DNA of 64,000 nt from Hydrogenophaga sp. (GTDB taxonomy: Bacteria; Pseudomonadota; Gammaproteobacteria; Burkholderiales; Burkholderiaceae_C), in contig NZ_JAUCZG010000019.1 in the NCBI RefSeq assembly GCF_030373225.1, forward strand, positions 1 through 64,000, in the 5' to 3' direction. A program made the position numbers and the translations under genes. This document shows positions 9,791 to 23,700 of this stretch, piece after piece; positions within the stretch are counted from its first letter, which is position 1, and each line of letters opens with the position of its first letter. The notes below the pieces were generated by a model, which saw only the letters and a program-made list of their open reading frames with translations, was not told where the DNA came from and made no database searches.

Positions 9791-10563
9791 AGTGGGTCAT
9801 CTGGTTGCTCGTGCTGGGCAACGCCGGCTATTTCGCCTGGTCGCAGGGCTACCTGGTGACCCTGGGAATCGCGCCGGCGCAACAGCGCGAGCCGCAGCGC
9901 CTGGAGCAGCAGGTTCGCCCCGAACTGCTGCGCCTGCTCAACGGCCCGAAGGCCGAGACCGAGCTGGCCACCGCCACGCCGGCAGAGGCACCCGCGGCGG
10001 CCGCGGTGGTTCCGCCGGTCCCGTCGCCCGCTGTTCCCGCCCCGGTGGTTGCGGCGCCGACTGCGCCCCTTGCCCCGCCGACCGTGGCGATCGCCGCCGG
10101 CGACGGACCCCGCGCCTGCTGGCAAGCCGGTGGTTTCAGCGAGGATCAGGCTGAGCTGTTGCGCGCCGAGCTCGCGCTGCTGGGTCTGCCGCCTTCCGGG
10201 TTCGCGTTCAGCGAGGTGCGCAGCGGCGGCCGCTGGATCGTCTACATGGGCCGCTACGACAACCAGCAGCAGGTTGAGCGCAAGAAAGACGAGTTGCGCA
10301 GCCTGGGCGTGTCGTTTCGCGAGATCACCGCCCCGGGTCTGGCGCCCGGCCTGGCACTGGGCACCTATTCCACCGAAGCCGCCGCGCAGCAAGCGCTGCA
10401 GAACGCCGAACGAGCGGGTATCCGCACCGGCAAGGTGGCCCAGGAACGCGCGGAAAGTGTGAGCTCGACGGTGCGCCTGCCGGCGATCACCGAGACCCAG
10501 CGCGCCGCCATCGACGGGCTCGGCGAAGCCATGGCGGGCAAGCGCCTGCAGCGCTGCAACTGA
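9784..10563 (+). CDS. SPOR-domain-containing membrane protein
   Basis: N-terminal TM, Ala/Pro-rich linker, C-terminal repeat region GGRWIVYMGRYDNQQQVERKKDELRSLGVSFREI; overlaps the birA 3' end. Confidence 0.7.
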   Translation: MLKWVIWLLVLGNAGYFAWSQGYLVTLGIAPAQQREPQRLEQQVRPELLRLLNGPKAETELATATPAEAPAAAAVVPPVPSPAVPAPVVAAPTAPLAPPTVAIAAGDGPRACWQAGGFSEDQAELLRAELALLGLPPSGFAFSEVRSGGRWIVYMGRYDNQQQVERKKDELRSLGVSFREITAPGLAPGLALGTYSTEAAAQQALQNAERAGIRTGKVAQERAESVSSTVRLPAITETQRAAIDGLGEAMAGKRLQRCN

Positions 10564-10580
10564 GCCGGCTCGGGCGCTGT

Positions 10581-12521
10581 TCAGGCCAGCGTCTGCTGGC
10601 GCCGAAAGCGGCGCTGCTGCCAGCACACCGCCAGCACCCAGGCCCACAAGGCGAGCCCCCAGGCCAGGCTGCTTGAGCCACCACCGCCACCGCTGGTGGC
10701 GGGATAGGCCGTGACCACGGTCACGGTGTCGCTGCCACTGCGCGCCGTGGGCGTGAAGTCGTCCGTGACGGTGAGCCGGAACACGTAGGTGGCCGGCGCC
10801 GACGTCAGAGCGACGCCAGCCACCGCAGCCTGTGCGTTGCCGATGGCGACCGTCGGTCCACTGACCTGGGTCCACTGGTAGGCTGCGATGCTGGAGCCCG
10901 TGAGCGCAACGCTGGCCGAGCCGTTGAGCGAGATCGCCGTACCCGGGTCCACGGTACCGACGGGCGCGATGATGGCCGCAGGACCGGTGGCCAGCTGAAC
11001 GGACGCGGCCGCGTCCAGCAGCCCGGCGCCGCAGGTGTCTGTGGTGCAGTTGCAAACGCCGCTGGACGGCAGGGCACAGGTGCCCTGCCCGGCATCTGCA
11101 TGGGGGCGGGCACCCAGCTGCATGCGCTCGATCAGCGCGAACGGCGTCAGCGAACTGTTGACGGCCAGCATCAGGCTGGCCACGCCCACGGCCTGGGGCA
11201 CGGCAAAGCTGGTGCCTTGCTTGTAGCCCAGCACATTGAGGTTGGGTTCCCGGGTGCCGTTGTTGTCCGTGGAGAGCAGCAGCCAGTCGGTGTCCGGCTC
11301 GACGGAGTTGGCGGGAGCGACCGATCCGCCCGGCGCCGAGAGGGCCACCTGCGGCCCGAAGCTGGAGTAGTCGGCCTTGGCGCCGTCCTTGCGCACCGAC
11401 GCCACCGTCATGACGCGCTGGCAGTCGGCGGGCCGCTTGAGCGCGCCACGGCCATTGCCCGCGGCCACCACCACCAGTGCCCCCGCGTTCGTCGCGGCGT
11501 TGATGGTGTCCTGGTAGGCTGCGCTGCAAGGCGCGTCGCCACCGAAGCTCAGGTTGATCACGCGTGCCGGGTTGTGGTTGGTCGGCACGCCCACCACCGG
11601 CAGGCCGGCGGCCCAGCGCACGCCGTCCAGCAGGTCCGACACCAGGGCACCGCATTTGCCCGCCACGCGCACCGGCAGGATGCGCGCGCCCCAGTTGATG
11701 CCGGCAACACCCAGGGCATTGTCCGAGGCGGCCGCGATCTGCCCGGTGATGAAAGTGCCGTGCCAGGAACTGTCGGCCTCATCGCAACCGGCGAACAGCG
11801 GGTCTTGCACCTCCTGGGCGGTCACCCAGTCACCCGGGTCGCTGGCGTCGGCATCGCGGCCGTCCCCGTCGTTGGACACCGCGAGCTCGCTCACCAGGTC
11901 GTAACCCGGCAACAGGCGGGTACCCAGGTCGGCAAGCTCGGGGTGGTCGAACCGCACGCCACCATCCACCACCGCGACCACCACACCGTTGCCGGTGGTC
12001 TGGCTCCAGGCCTGGGGCAGGTTCATCGACGCAGGGTTGCCAGCGCCGGACAGTTGCAGGTGCCACTGGAAAGGATCAAAAAAGGGGTCGTTGGGCACGG
12101 TCTGCAGCCGCTTGACGAGCACGTTGGGCTCGACCCATTCGACATCGGGATGCAGGCGCACCCGGCGCATGGCATCCTCAAGAGAGCGGCCCTTCAAGGG
12201 CCGTTCGAACTTCAGGAGGGCGGCATTGCCCGCCTCGCCCGCCGCTCGGACACCGACGCCCACGTCGCGGGCCAGGCGCAAGGTGCGCTCGCGGGACTCC
12301 GAGGAGGCCGCCTTCCAGCGGGCCAGCGCCTTCTCGCGAACGCTCGCGCGGGGGCTGCGGTCGATCTGCTCCGGATCTGCGGCAACGACCGATGCCCGGT
12401 AGCCGATGATCAGCCCCTGGGCCGGTTCGCCGCGACCGTCTGCCAGCGCAGCGGTGCAGACCATCACGGCTGCACACGCCAGCGCGAAAGTCTTTTTTTT
12501 GTATCCAGGATGTAAAAGCAT
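10581..12521 (-). CDS. Secreted S8-family (subtilisin-like) serine peptidase with C-terminal Gly-rich/TM/Arg tail
   Basis: Signal peptide region KKKTFALACAAVMVCTAALA; Asp VVAVVDGGVRFDHPEL, His WHGTFITGQIAA, Ser GTSFAVPQAVGVASLM; C-terminus SGGGGGSSSLAWGLALWAWVLAVCWQQRRFRRQQ. Start codon uncertain (12521 or 12536). Confidence 0.9.
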   Translation of the reverse strand: MLLHPGYKKKTFALACAAVMVCTAALADGRGEPAQGLIIGYRASVVAADPEQIDRSPRASVREKALARWKAASSESRERTLRLARDVGVGVRAAGEAGNAALLKFERPLKGRSLEDAMRRVRLHPDVEWVEPNVLVKRLQTVPNDPFFDPFQWHLQLSGAGNPASMNLPQAWSQTTGNGVVVAVVDGGVRFDHPELADLGTRLLPGYDLVSELAVSNDGDGRDADASDPGDWVTAQEVQDPLFAGCDEADSSWHGTFITGQIAAASDNALGVAGINWGARILPVRVAGKCGALVSDLLDGVRWAAGLPVVGVPTNHNPARVINLSFGGDAPCSAAYQDTINAATNAGALVVVAAGNGRGALKRPADCQRVMTVASVRKDGAKADYSSFGPQVALSAPGGSVAPANSVEPDTDWLLLSTDNNGTREPNLNVLGYKQGTSFAVPQAVGVASLMLAVNSSLTPFALIERMQLGARPHADAGQGTCALPSSGVCNCTTDTCGAGLLDAAASVQLATGPAAIIAPVGTVDPGTAISLNGSASVALTGSSIAAYQWTQVSGPTVAIGNAQAAVAGVALTSAPATYVFRLTVTDDFTPTARSGSDTVTVVTAYPATSGGGGGSSSLAWGLALWAWVLAVCWQQRRFRRQQTLA

Positions 12522-12761
12522 CCCGGTTTGTAGCATGGGCGCCCACGCCATTGCCACATCATTTGATGGTGCCAACGGGATTGTGTGGACAGCGTCACAC
12601 ACTCGCCAGCCGGCGCCGTGTTTGCGCCTCAAACCCGGCCACCGCATGGCTCCAAAAGGGTTGTGCCGCCGGCTGGAAAAGACCCATGGGACCCGCGCCG
12701 ACTGACCGATGCCGCATCGGTCATGGCGGCAACCCGAGGCCGGTCGCCCGTGCGTGGGAGC

Positions 12762-12788
12762 AAGAAAAAAGCGCCCGAAGGCGCTTTC
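12762..12788 (-). terminator. Rho-independent terminator downstream of gap
   Basis: Minus strand GAAAGCGCCTTCGGGCGCTTTTTTCTT: stem GCGCC-TTCG-GGCGC followed by a T-tract. Confidence 0.85.
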
Positions 12789-12808
12789 TGAAGAAGGTGA
12801 GCGGACGC

Positions 12809-13901
<1,093 letters not shown>

Positions 13902-13903
13902 GC

Positions 13904-15979
13904 TTATTGTTTCGCCAGCACGGCGCGCACCGTGTCGGCCACATTCGCAGGGGTGAAGCCGAAGTGCTCGAACAGCACCGGGGCCGGTGCCGATTCGCCG
14001 TAGGTGTCCAGACCCACGACCGCGGCCACGCCGTATTTCCACCAGCCGTCGGTGGAGCCCATTTCCACAGCCACGCGCGGCACGCCGGCGGGCAGCACCG
14101 AGGCCTTGAAGGCTGCACACTGGCGGTCGAACGTGGTGGTGCTGGGCATGGAGACCACGCGCACGGCGATCTTGTGTTCCCTGGCCAGCAGCTCCTGCGC
14201 CTTCAACGCGAGCTGAACTTCGGAGCCGGTGGCGATGATCACCGCCTGGGTCTTTTTCTTCAGGCCCACCTCGCTCGGTTCGGCCAGCACGTAGGCGCCT
14301 TTGCTGATGTCGCCCAGATCGCTTTTGGGCGCGTAAGGCAGGTTCTGGCGGCTGAGCAGCAGTGCGGTGGGGCGGGTGGCGTTTTCGAGCGCCACGGCCC
14401 AGGCCACGGCGGTCTCGGCCGTGTCGGCGGGGCGCCACACATCGAGGTTGGGGATCAGGCGCAGGCTGGCGGCGTGTTCCACCGACTGGTGGGTGGGGCC
14501 GTCTTCGCCCAGGCCGATGGAGTCGTGCGTGAAGACGTGGATGACCCGCTGCTTCATCAGCGCGGCCATGCGGATCGCGTTGCGGCTGTAGTCGCTGAAG
14601 GTGAGGAAGGTGCCACCGTAAGGAATGAAGCCACCGTGCAGCGCCACGCCGTTCATGATCGCGGCCATGCCGAATTCGCGCACGCCGTAGTTGATGTGGC
14701 GGCCGCCCTGGCCCTGTTCGTTCTTCACCACGTCTCCGGCCAGGTTGAAGCGCAGGCTGGGCGTGGACCGGGTGTTGGTGAGGTTGGAGCCGGTGAGGTC
14801 GGCACTGCCGCCCAGCAGCTCGGGCAGCGCGGCGGTGAAGGTCTCGAGCGCGAGCTGGCTCGCCTTGCGGCTGGCCACGGTCTCGGCCTTGGTGTGGGCC
14901 GCCACGGCGGCGTCCACCGCCACCTGGGCGAAGTTCTTCGGCAACTCACCCTTCATGCGGCGCACGAACTCTTTTGCCAACCCGGGGAAGGCGCCCTTGT
15001 AGGCGGCAAACGTGGTGTTCCACGCGGCCTCGGACGCCTTGCCGGCCTCTTTGGCGTCCCATGCGGCGTACACGTCTTTGGGGATCGCGAAGGGCGCGTG
15101 CGTCCAGCCCAGCGCTTCGCGCGTCAGCTTGATTTCTTCAGCACCCAGCGGCTCGCCGTGGGCCTTGGCCGTGTTGGCGCGGTTCGGACTGCCCTTGCCG
15201 ATGTGGGTCTTGCAGATGATCAGCGTGGGTCCATCGGCCTTGTTCTTCGCGTCGCTGATGGCACGGTCCACCGCATCGACGTCGTGGCCATCGACCGGGC
15301 CGATGACGTTCCAGCCGTAGGCGGCAAATCGCAGCGCGGTGTTGTCGATGAACCAGGGCGTGACCTGGCCGTCGATGGAAATGCCGTTGTCGTCGTACAG
15401 GGCGATCAGCTTGTTGAGCTTCCAGGCGCCGGCCAGGGCGCAGGCCTCGTGGCTGATGCCTTCCATGAGGCAGCCGTCGCCCATGAAGGTGTAGGTGTGG
15501 TGGTCCACCACCGCATGACCGTCACGGTTGAACTCGGCTGCCAGCAGCTTCTCGGCCAGCGCCATGCCCACCGCGTTGGTGATGCCCTGGCCCAGTGGGC
15601 CGGTGGTGGTTTCCACCCCGGGCGTGTGGCCGACTTCCGGGTGGCCGGCGGTCTTGCTGTGCAACTGGCGGAAGTTCTTCAGTTCGCCGATCGGCAGCTT
15701 GTAGCCGGTGAGGTGCAGCAGCGCATAGATCAGCATCGAGCCGTGTCCGTTGGACAGCACGAAGCGGTCGCGGTTGGCCCACTGCGGGTTCGCCGGGTTG
15801 TGCCGCAGGTGACGACCCCACAAGGCCACCGCCATGTCGGCCATGCCCATGGGCGCGCCCGGGTGGCCCGAGTTGGCGGCTTGCACCGCGTCCATGGCCA
15901 GGGCGCGAATGGCGTTGGCCTGGGTCTGGGGCGACACGGCGGGTGCGGTGGAGGTGGGGATGCTGGCGGTGTCGGACAT
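13904..15979 (-). CDS. tkt: Transketolase
   Basis: [81 protein letters not shown]. Confidence 0.98.
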   Translation of the reverse strand: MSDTASIPTSTAPAVSPQTQANAIRALAMDAVQAANSGHPGAPMGMADMAVALWGRHLRHNPANPQWANRDRFVLSNGHGSMLIYALLHLTGYKLPIGELKNFRQLHSKTAGHPEVGHTPGVETTTGPLGQGITNAVGMALAEKLLAAEFNRDGHAVVDHHTYTFMGDGCLMEGISHEACALAGAWKLNKLIALYDDNGISIDGQVTPWFIDNTALRFAAYGWNVIGPVDGHDVDAVDRAISDAKNKADGPTLIICKTHIGKGSPNRANTAKAHGEPLGAEEIKLTREALGWTHAPFAIPKDVYAAWDAKEAGKASEAAWNTTFAAYKGAFPGLAKEFVRRMKGELPKNFAQVAVDAAVAAHTKAETVASRKASQLALETFTAALPELLGGSADLTGSNLTNTRSTPSLRFNLAGDVVKNEQGQGGRHINYGVREFGMAAIMNGVALHGGFIPYGGTFLTFSDYSRNAIRMAALMKQRVIHVFTHDSIGLGEDGPTHQSVEHAASLRLIPNLDVWRPADTAETAVAWAVALENATRPTALLLSRQNLPYAPKSDLGDISKGAYVLAEPSEVGLKKKTQAVIIATGSEVQLALKAQELLAREHKIAVRVVSMPSTTTFDRQCAAFKASVLPAGVPRVAVEMGSTDGWWKYGVAAVVGLDTYGESAPAPVLFEHFGFTPANVADTVRAVLAKQ

Positions 15980-16152
15980 GGGGATGCTGGAGGTGGGGAG
16001 GAAGCGAAATCCGCGCGATGGCGCAAAACAACAGATTTTATCGGTCCGCCCGCTCTCGGCGCCGGGGACGGCGGGTGCATCGGGTATGCCGGCCCATAAT
16101 TCAACGGCGTGTGCGGCCCTGAGCGCACGGCCCGCGCACTCTCTGGCCACCC

Positions 16153-16908
16153 ATGAACCGACTCGCCACAGCTCCCCCACCCACCCCCTCCCGTGCCACG
16201 GCCATGGTGCTCGCCGCCGGACGCGGCATGCGCATGCGCCCCCTCACCGACGTCACGCCCAAGCCCCTGCTGCTCGTGCACAACAAGCCCCTGATGCAGT
16301 GGCCCATGGAGGCCTTGCTCGAAGCGGGTTTCCATCGCTTCGTGGTCAACACCGCATGGCTGGGCGAGCAGATCGACGACCATTGCGCAACGTGGAGCCA
16401 GGAGCGACCGGGATGCGAGGTGGTGATGTCGCGCGAAGGCGCCGACTTCGGCTACGCGCTGGAGACGGCCGGCGGCATTGCCCGCGCGCTGCCGCTGCTG
16501 TCCGATGTGTTCTGGGTGCTGGCGGGTGACATCTTCGCGCCGGACTTCACCTTCAGCCGAGCAGCCATGGACCGGTTCGAGACCAGCGGCCTGCTGGCCC
16601 ACATCTGGCTGGTGCCCAATCCTCCGCACAACCCGAACGGCGATTTCGGCCTGGGCCCGGATGGCATCGCGATCAGCCGGGCCGAGCAGGCCTGGACCTT
16701 CAGCACCATCGGCCTGTACCGGCGGCAACTCTTCGAGCCGCCGTGGTGCGAGGTGCTGCCGGGCAACCCGCAGGGCACGGCCGAGCCGCTGGCACCGCTG
16801 CTGCGCCGGGCCATGGACGCCGGTCAGGTGAGTGCACAGATCCACCGCGGAACATGGGTCGATGTGGGAACTCCGCAGCGGCTCGAAGAGCTGAACGCCC
16901 AGGGCTGA
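16153..16908 (+). CDS. murU: Nucleotidyltransferase, MurU-like (N-acetylmuramate alpha-1-phosphate uridylyltransferase)
   Basis: [41 protein letters not shown]...[12 protein letters not shown]...[14 protein letters not shown]. Confidence 0.82.
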   Translation: MNRLATAPPPTPSRATAMVLAAGRGMRMRPLTDVTPKPLLLVHNKPLMQWPMEALLEAGFHRFVVNTAWLGEQIDDHCATWSQERPGCEVVMSREGADFGYALETAGGIARALPLLSDVFWVLAGDIFAPDFTFSRAAMDRFETSGLLAHIWLVPNPPHNPNGDFGLGPDGIAISRAEQAWTFSTIGLYRRQLFEPPWCEVLPGNPQGTAEPLAPLLRRAMDAGQVSAQIHRGTWVDVGTPQRLEELNAQG

Positions 16909-16954
16909 ATCCCTCGGACCACGGGCGCGCACCAAAAGTCAGAGAATCAATCAC

Positions 16955-18352
16955 ATGGATTCCACCACCCACACCTCCCTGTACGCCCAGCGCCGAGCGC
17001 GCGTGGCCGCCTCGCTCGGCCCCGGCGGCATTGCCATCGTGCCCACCGCGCCGGAGCGCCCGCGCAACCGCGACAGCGACTTCCTTTACCGGCACGACAG
17101 TTACTTCTACTACCTCACCGGTTTCACCGAGCCCGGCGCCTGGCTGGTGATCACCGCCGAAGGCGAAACCACGCTGTTTTGCCAGCCCAAGGATGTCGAG
17201 CGCGAGATCTGGGACGGCATTCGCCTGGGGCCGCAAGCCGCGCCGCAGCACCTGGGCGTGAGCGATGCGTTCTCGGTCGCCGAGCTCGACCAGCGCCTGC
17301 CCAGACTGCTGGAGAACCGCCAGACCGTGTGGTACCCGTTTGCCACCCACACGGGCCTGGAGAGCCGCGTCAACGGCTGGCTGCAGCCGGTTCGCGCCCG
17401 TGTGCGCTACGGCGCACTGTGCCCGGAGTCACAGCGCGACCTGTGTGGCGTGCTCGACGAGATGCGTCTGGTGAAAGACGCTTTCGAGCAGGACACCATG
17501 CGCCGCGCCGCGCAGATCAGCGCGAAGGCCCACATCCGGGCCATGCAACGCAGCGCGTCCATGCTGCGTGCCGGGCACGACGTGCGTGAATACCACCTGG
17601 ACGCCGAGCTCCTGCACACCTTCCGCGAACACGGTTCGCAATACCCGGCCTACGGCAGCATCGTTGCCGCCGGCGCCAACGCCTGCGTGTTGCACTACCG
17701 CGCCGACACCGCGCCGATCCGCGACGGCGAACTGGTGCTGATCGACGCCGGTTGCGAGCTCGACGGCTATGCCAGCGACATCACCCGCACCTTCCCGGCC
17801 AACGGTGTCTTCACCGGCCCCCAGCGCGTGCTGTACGACCTGGTGCTGGCCAGTCAGGTCGCAGCGGTCAATGCCACCAGGGCCGGCGCGCGTTTCGTCG
17901 ATCCGCACGAGGCCACCGTGGCGGTGCTGGCCCAAGGCCTGCTGGACGTGGGCCTGCTCGACACCAACAAGGTGGGCAGCGCGCAGGACGTGATCGCCAA
18001 CCGTTCGTACTTCCAGTTCTACATGCACCGCACCGGCCACTGGCTGGGCATGGATGTGCACGATTGCGGCAGCTATGTCGAGCCTTCCGAGCTCGGCACG
18101 GTGAACGAACGCAAGGACCCGCTGAGCGGCGAGACCATCAAGGACCGCCCGAGCCGCATCCTGCGCCCGGGCATGGTGCTCACCATCGAGCCCGGCCTCT
18201 ACGTTCGGCCGGCCGAAGGGGTGCCTGAAAAGTTCTGGAACATCGGCATCCGCATCGAGGACGACGCCATCGTCACCGAGACGGGCTGTGAGCTGATCTC
18301 GCGCGACGTGCCGGTCGAGGCCGGCGACATCGAAGCCCTGATGCGCGGCTGA
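16955..18352 (+). CDS. pepP: Xaa-Pro aminopeptidase (M24B)
   Basis: RRARVAASLGPGGIAIVPTAPERPRNRDSDFLYRHDSYFYYLTGF; metal ligands DAGCELDGYASDITRTFP, HRTGHWLGMDVHDCG, LTIEPGLYV. Confidence 0.95.
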   Translation: MDSTTHTSLYAQRRARVAASLGPGGIAIVPTAPERPRNRDSDFLYRHDSYFYYLTGFTEPGAWLVITAEGETTLFCQPKDVEREIWDGIRLGPQAAPQHLGVSDAFSVAELDQRLPRLLENRQTVWYPFATHTGLESRVNGWLQPVRARVRYGALCPESQRDLCGVLDEMRLVKDAFEQDTMRRAAQISAKAHIRAMQRSASMLRAGHDVREYHLDAELLHTFREHGSQYPAYGSIVAAGANACVLHYRADTAPIRDGELVLIDAGCELDGYASDITRTFPANGVFTGPQRVLYDLVLASQVAAVNATRAGARFVDPHEATVAVLAQGLLDVGLLDTNKVGSAQDVIANRSYFQFYMHRTGHWLGMDVHDCGSYVEPSELGTVNERKDPLSGETIKDRPSRILRPGMVLTIEPGLYVRPAEGVPEKFWNIGIRIEDDAIVTETGCELISRDVPVEAGDIEALMRG

Positions 18353-18356
18353 GGAC

Positions 18357-18932
18357 GTGCGCGTCGTCAGCGTCAACACCGGCTCTGTGCAAGACCTGCG
18401 CGTGGGTTCGCGCACCGTGGTCTCGGCCATCGGCAAGCGCGCGGTCCACGGTCCGGTGCCGGTCCTGCCCCTCGGTCTGCTGGGCGACGAACAGGCCGAC
18501 CCCAGCGTGCATGGCGGCCTGGACAAGGCGGTCTATGCCTACCCGCTGGAGCACTACGCGTTCTGGGAAAGACAGCGGCGCCAGAGCGGTGTGCAGCTGT
18601 TCGACGACCCGCTGCCTCCGGGTTTCCTCGGCGAGAACCTGACCATTGAAGGTCTGCTGGAGACCGAGGTCTGGATCGGCGACCTGCTGCACTGGCCCGC
18701 CTGCAGCTTGCGTGTGAGCGCACCGCGCGAGCCCTGCTACAAGTTCAACGCCGTGATGGACCTGCCGGATGGCGGCCGCCTCATGATGGAGCATCTCTGC
18801 CCCGGCTTCTATTTGTCGGTGGCGCAGCCCGGCACCATCGAAGCGGGTCAGGCCTTCACGCTGGAGCCGGGCACGCGCGGCCTGAGGGTGAGCGAGGCCT
18901 TTGCCACCAGACGCCTCAAGCACACGCGCTGA
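18357..18932 (+). CDS. MOSC-domain protein
   Basis: KRAVHGPVPVLPLGLLGDEQADPSVHGGLDKAVYAYPLEHYAFW...FLGENLTIEGL...PREPCYK. Confidence 0.9.
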   Translation: MRVVSVNTGSVQDLRVGSRTVVSAIGKRAVHGPVPVLPLGLLGDEQADPSVHGGLDKAVYAYPLEHYAFWERQRRQSGVQLFDDPLPPGFLGENLTIEGLLETEVWIGDLLHWPACSLRVSAPREPCYKFNAVMDLPDGGRLMMEHLCPGFYLSVAQPGTIEAGQAFTLEPGTRGLRVSEAFATRRLKHTR

Positions 18933-18943
18933 AAGCCGCACGC

Positions 18944-19912
18944 ATGGAACACAACGCTGGCATGACTCCTCTTTCGGGCACCGTGCTGTGCCTCACCATG
19001 AACCCTTCGGTCGACGTGTCCACCCACACCGAGCGGGTCGTGCCCGCCGACAAGCTGCGCTGTGGTCCTGCCGGTCGCGATGCCGGGGGCGGCGGCCTCA
19101 ACGTGGCCAGCGTGGTGCACCGGCTGGGGGGCCGCACCCGAGCGCTGTACCCGGCCGGTGGACCGGCCGGCCAATGGCTCACGCAACACCTTGCCGAAGC
19201 CGGCCTGCCCGCGCTCGCCCTGCCGATCGCGCAGGACACACGCGAGAACTTCACCGTGCAGGCGCTGGACAGCGGCGCCGAGTACCGTTTCGTGCTGCCC
19301 GGGCCCACGCTGGGCGCAGACGAATGGCAGGCCGGCCTCGATGCGGTGGGCAGCTGGCCCGATGCGTTGGCCCTGGTGGTGGCCAGCGGCAGCCTGCCGC
19401 CGGGCGTGCCGGCCGATTTCTACGCCCGCCTGGCCAGCGTGGCCCGGCAACGCGGCGCCCGCCTGGTGCTCGACAGCTCCGGCGCGGCGCTGGCCGAGGC
19501 ACTGCGGGGCTGCGTGTTCCTCGTCAAGCCCAACCTGAGGGAGCTGCGCGAGCTCACCGGCCTGCCGCTGACCACGGCCACCGAGTGGCGGGCAGCCGCG
19601 CAGGCGCTGATCGACCATGGCCAGGCGGAGGTGGTGGCGCTCACGCTGGGCGAGCGCGGTGCGCTGCTGCTGTCGCGCGAAGGCGCGTGGCAGGCCGAGG
19701 CCTTGCCGATTGAAGTGGCCAGCTCGGTGGGCGCGGGCGACAGCTTCGTGGGCGCGCTGGTCTGGGCCCTGCAACAAGGCCAAGCCCTGCCCGCCGCATT
19801 CAGCTGGGCCATGGCTGCCGGCTCGGCCGCACTGCTCACCCCGGGCACCGGCTTGTGCCTGCCGCAGGACGTGGCCCGGCTGCAAGCGCTGGTTCAGGTG
19901 CAGGTGGTCTGA
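18944..19912 (+). CDS. PfkB-family hexose kinase (1-/6-phosphofructokinase-like)
   Basis: LCLTMNPSVDVSTHTERVVPADKLRC...GGGGLNVASVVHRLGG...LVKPNLRELRELTG...SSVGAGDSFVGALVWAL. Confidence 0.92.
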   Translation: MEHNAGMTPLSGTVLCLTMNPSVDVSTHTERVVPADKLRCGPAGRDAGGGGLNVASVVHRLGGRTRALYPAGGPAGQWLTQHLAEAGLPALALPIAQDTRENFTVQALDSGAEYRFVLPGPTLGADEWQAGLDAVGSWPDALALVVASGSLPPGVPADFYARLASVARQRGARLVLDSSGAALAEALRGCVFLVKPNLRELRELTGLPLTTATEWRAAAQALIDHGQAEVVALTLGERGALLLSREGAWQAEALPIEVASSVGAGDSFVGALVWALQQGQALPAAFSWAMAAGSAALLTPGTGLCLPQDVARLQALVQVQVV

Positions 19913-20054
19913 ACGGCGGTGCATTGCCCCTGAAAAAGTCAGCACCGCCGCAACCGATTGCGCAGTTCTACCGACTGGGGTTTTCCCGGTCACAGAACTA
20001 GAATGCGCAATTGCCTTTCACATAGCAAGATTCAGAACGACCGGAGACCAGATC

Positions 20055-22382
<2,328 letters not shown>

Positions 22383-22603
22383 AGCCTGAGCAAATAGCAA
22401 GCGCTAACTTTTTTTCACATTTCAAGCCGCTTCGTTTGCCCGATTTTTCAGCAAGTGCTTGCGTTTTCAAGGCGCCTCAGGCACAATAGCGCGCTTGGAA
22501 TACAGGGTTAACCCGCCCCGCGACACCGCTGCAAATGCCACCCGATGGGGTGTGTTTGGCCGGTGTTGGTGGCGGGTTGATTGCATCAGGAGCAAGGGAT
22601 TTC

Positions 22604-23038
22604 ATGGACCTGAAGCGGATCCGGGCGCGGATCGGGAGTGTGAGGGCCGTGGCAACACTGTCCTTGGCACTGGTTCTGACGGCTTCGCTGGGCACCTTTC
22701 TGGTGCAGGCTCGAGGTCCGGCAGACCCGACCTTCTCCAGCGCCGCAGCCGTTTCCCTCGCCGAATCCGGCTTGCCCCCCCAGGGCCGGCAAGTGATGGC
22801 GCTGATACGGCAGGGTGGACCCTTTCGGTACGAGAAGGACGGCACGGTGTTCGGCAACCGGGAGCGGTTGCTGCCCGACCAGCGGCGAGGGTTCTACCGT
22901 GAGTACACGGTGCCCACCCCCAGTCTGGGTCATCGGGGTGCGAGAAGGATCGTGTGTGGTGGCTTGCAGCCCAGGACGCCTGAGGCCTGTTATTACACCG
23001 AAGACCACTACAGCAGCTTTCGGCTGATCCTGCAGTGA
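22604..23038 (+). CDS. Secreted/membrane-anchored ribonuclease of the barnase (microbial RNase N1/T1) family
   Basis: N-terminal hydrophobic segment ATLSLALVLTASLGTFLVQA; GLPPQGRQVMALIRQGGPFRYEKDGTVFGNRERLLPDQRRGFYREYTVPTPSLGHRGARRIVCGG...ACYYTEDHYSSFRLI, retaining Glu (REYTV), Arg (RGARRI) and His (TEDHY) positions. Confidence 0.9.
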   Translation: MDLKRIRARIGSVRAVATLSLALVLTASLGTFLVQARGPADPTFSSAAAVSLAESGLPPQGRQVMALIRQGGPFRYEKDGTVFGNRERLLPDQRRGFYREYTVPTPSLGHRGARRIVCGGLQPRTPEACYYTEDHYSSFRLILQ

Positions 23039-23092
23039 CTCTTGGGTGGTGCGAACGGTTTTTTAACTTTGACCTTTGAAAGAGACGCGGAG

Positions 23093-23635
23093 ATGGACAC
23101 GCCACTTCGTAACGTACGACCCAATATCGTTCAGTCGATTCGCGCCCATGGCGTGAAAGACCTGCAGGCTGCGGCCGAGCACTTGGGCCATCACTTCCTG
23201 TATGCCAACCTGGCCAAGGCCCAGAGCAAGCAGGACGTGCTGGAATTGATCGCGGCGCAATACACCCTGCCTTCGCACTTCGGCAAGAACTTCGACGCGC
23301 TCTACGACTGCATGACCGACATGGTCCACAAGTCGGGACCGCAGACCGGTTTCATCGTCGTGCTGGAGCACATCCCTGCGCACGCGAAGTTCGACAAGGA
23401 AGCGCGCGAGCAGCTGCTCGACATCTTCCGCGACGCCGCTGACTACTGGTCGGACCGCAAGATCCCGTTCCGCTGCTTCTACTCGTTCTCGGTGGCTCGC
23501 TCACCCAAAGGCGAAGAGCAGATCGAAGTGCAGAGCGACGAGCCCATGCCCACGGACAAGATCCTGGATGTGAGCCCGATGGCGCTGCGCATGAGCAGTC
23601 CCTTCAACGCCGGCTACTGGCTGGCTGCGGCCTGA
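23093..23635 (+). CDS. Barstar-family RNase inhibitor
   Basis: QDVLELIAAQYTLPSHFGKNFDALYDCMTDM barstar signature; 54 bp downstream of the barnase-like gene. Confidence 0.9.
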   Translation: MDTPLRNVRPNIVQSIRAHGVKDLQAAAEHLGHHFLYANLAKAQSKQDVLELIAAQYTLPSHFGKNFDALYDCMTDMVHKSGPQTGFIVVLEHIPAHAKFDKEAREQLLDIFRDAADYWSDRKIPFRCFYSFSVARSPKGEEQIEVQSDEPMPTDKILDVSPMALRMSSPFNAGYWLAAA

Positions 23636-23672
23636 TCGGACGCCCCCGCGCCGCGTCTGCGGTGTTCCGGAG

Positions 23673-23700
23673 AGCCGCTGCCTTTGCAGCGGCTTTTTTC
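23673..23700 (+). terminator. Rho-independent terminator after the barstar-like gene
   Basis: AGCCGCTGCCTTTGCAGCGGCTTTTTTC stem-loop plus T-tract; convergent rsmA stop overlaps it. Confidence 0.85.

Noticed and set aside
13907-16099. 730-aa plus-strand ORF opposite tkt
   Set aside because: Antisense shadow of transketolase; composition typical of the GC-rich complementary frame.
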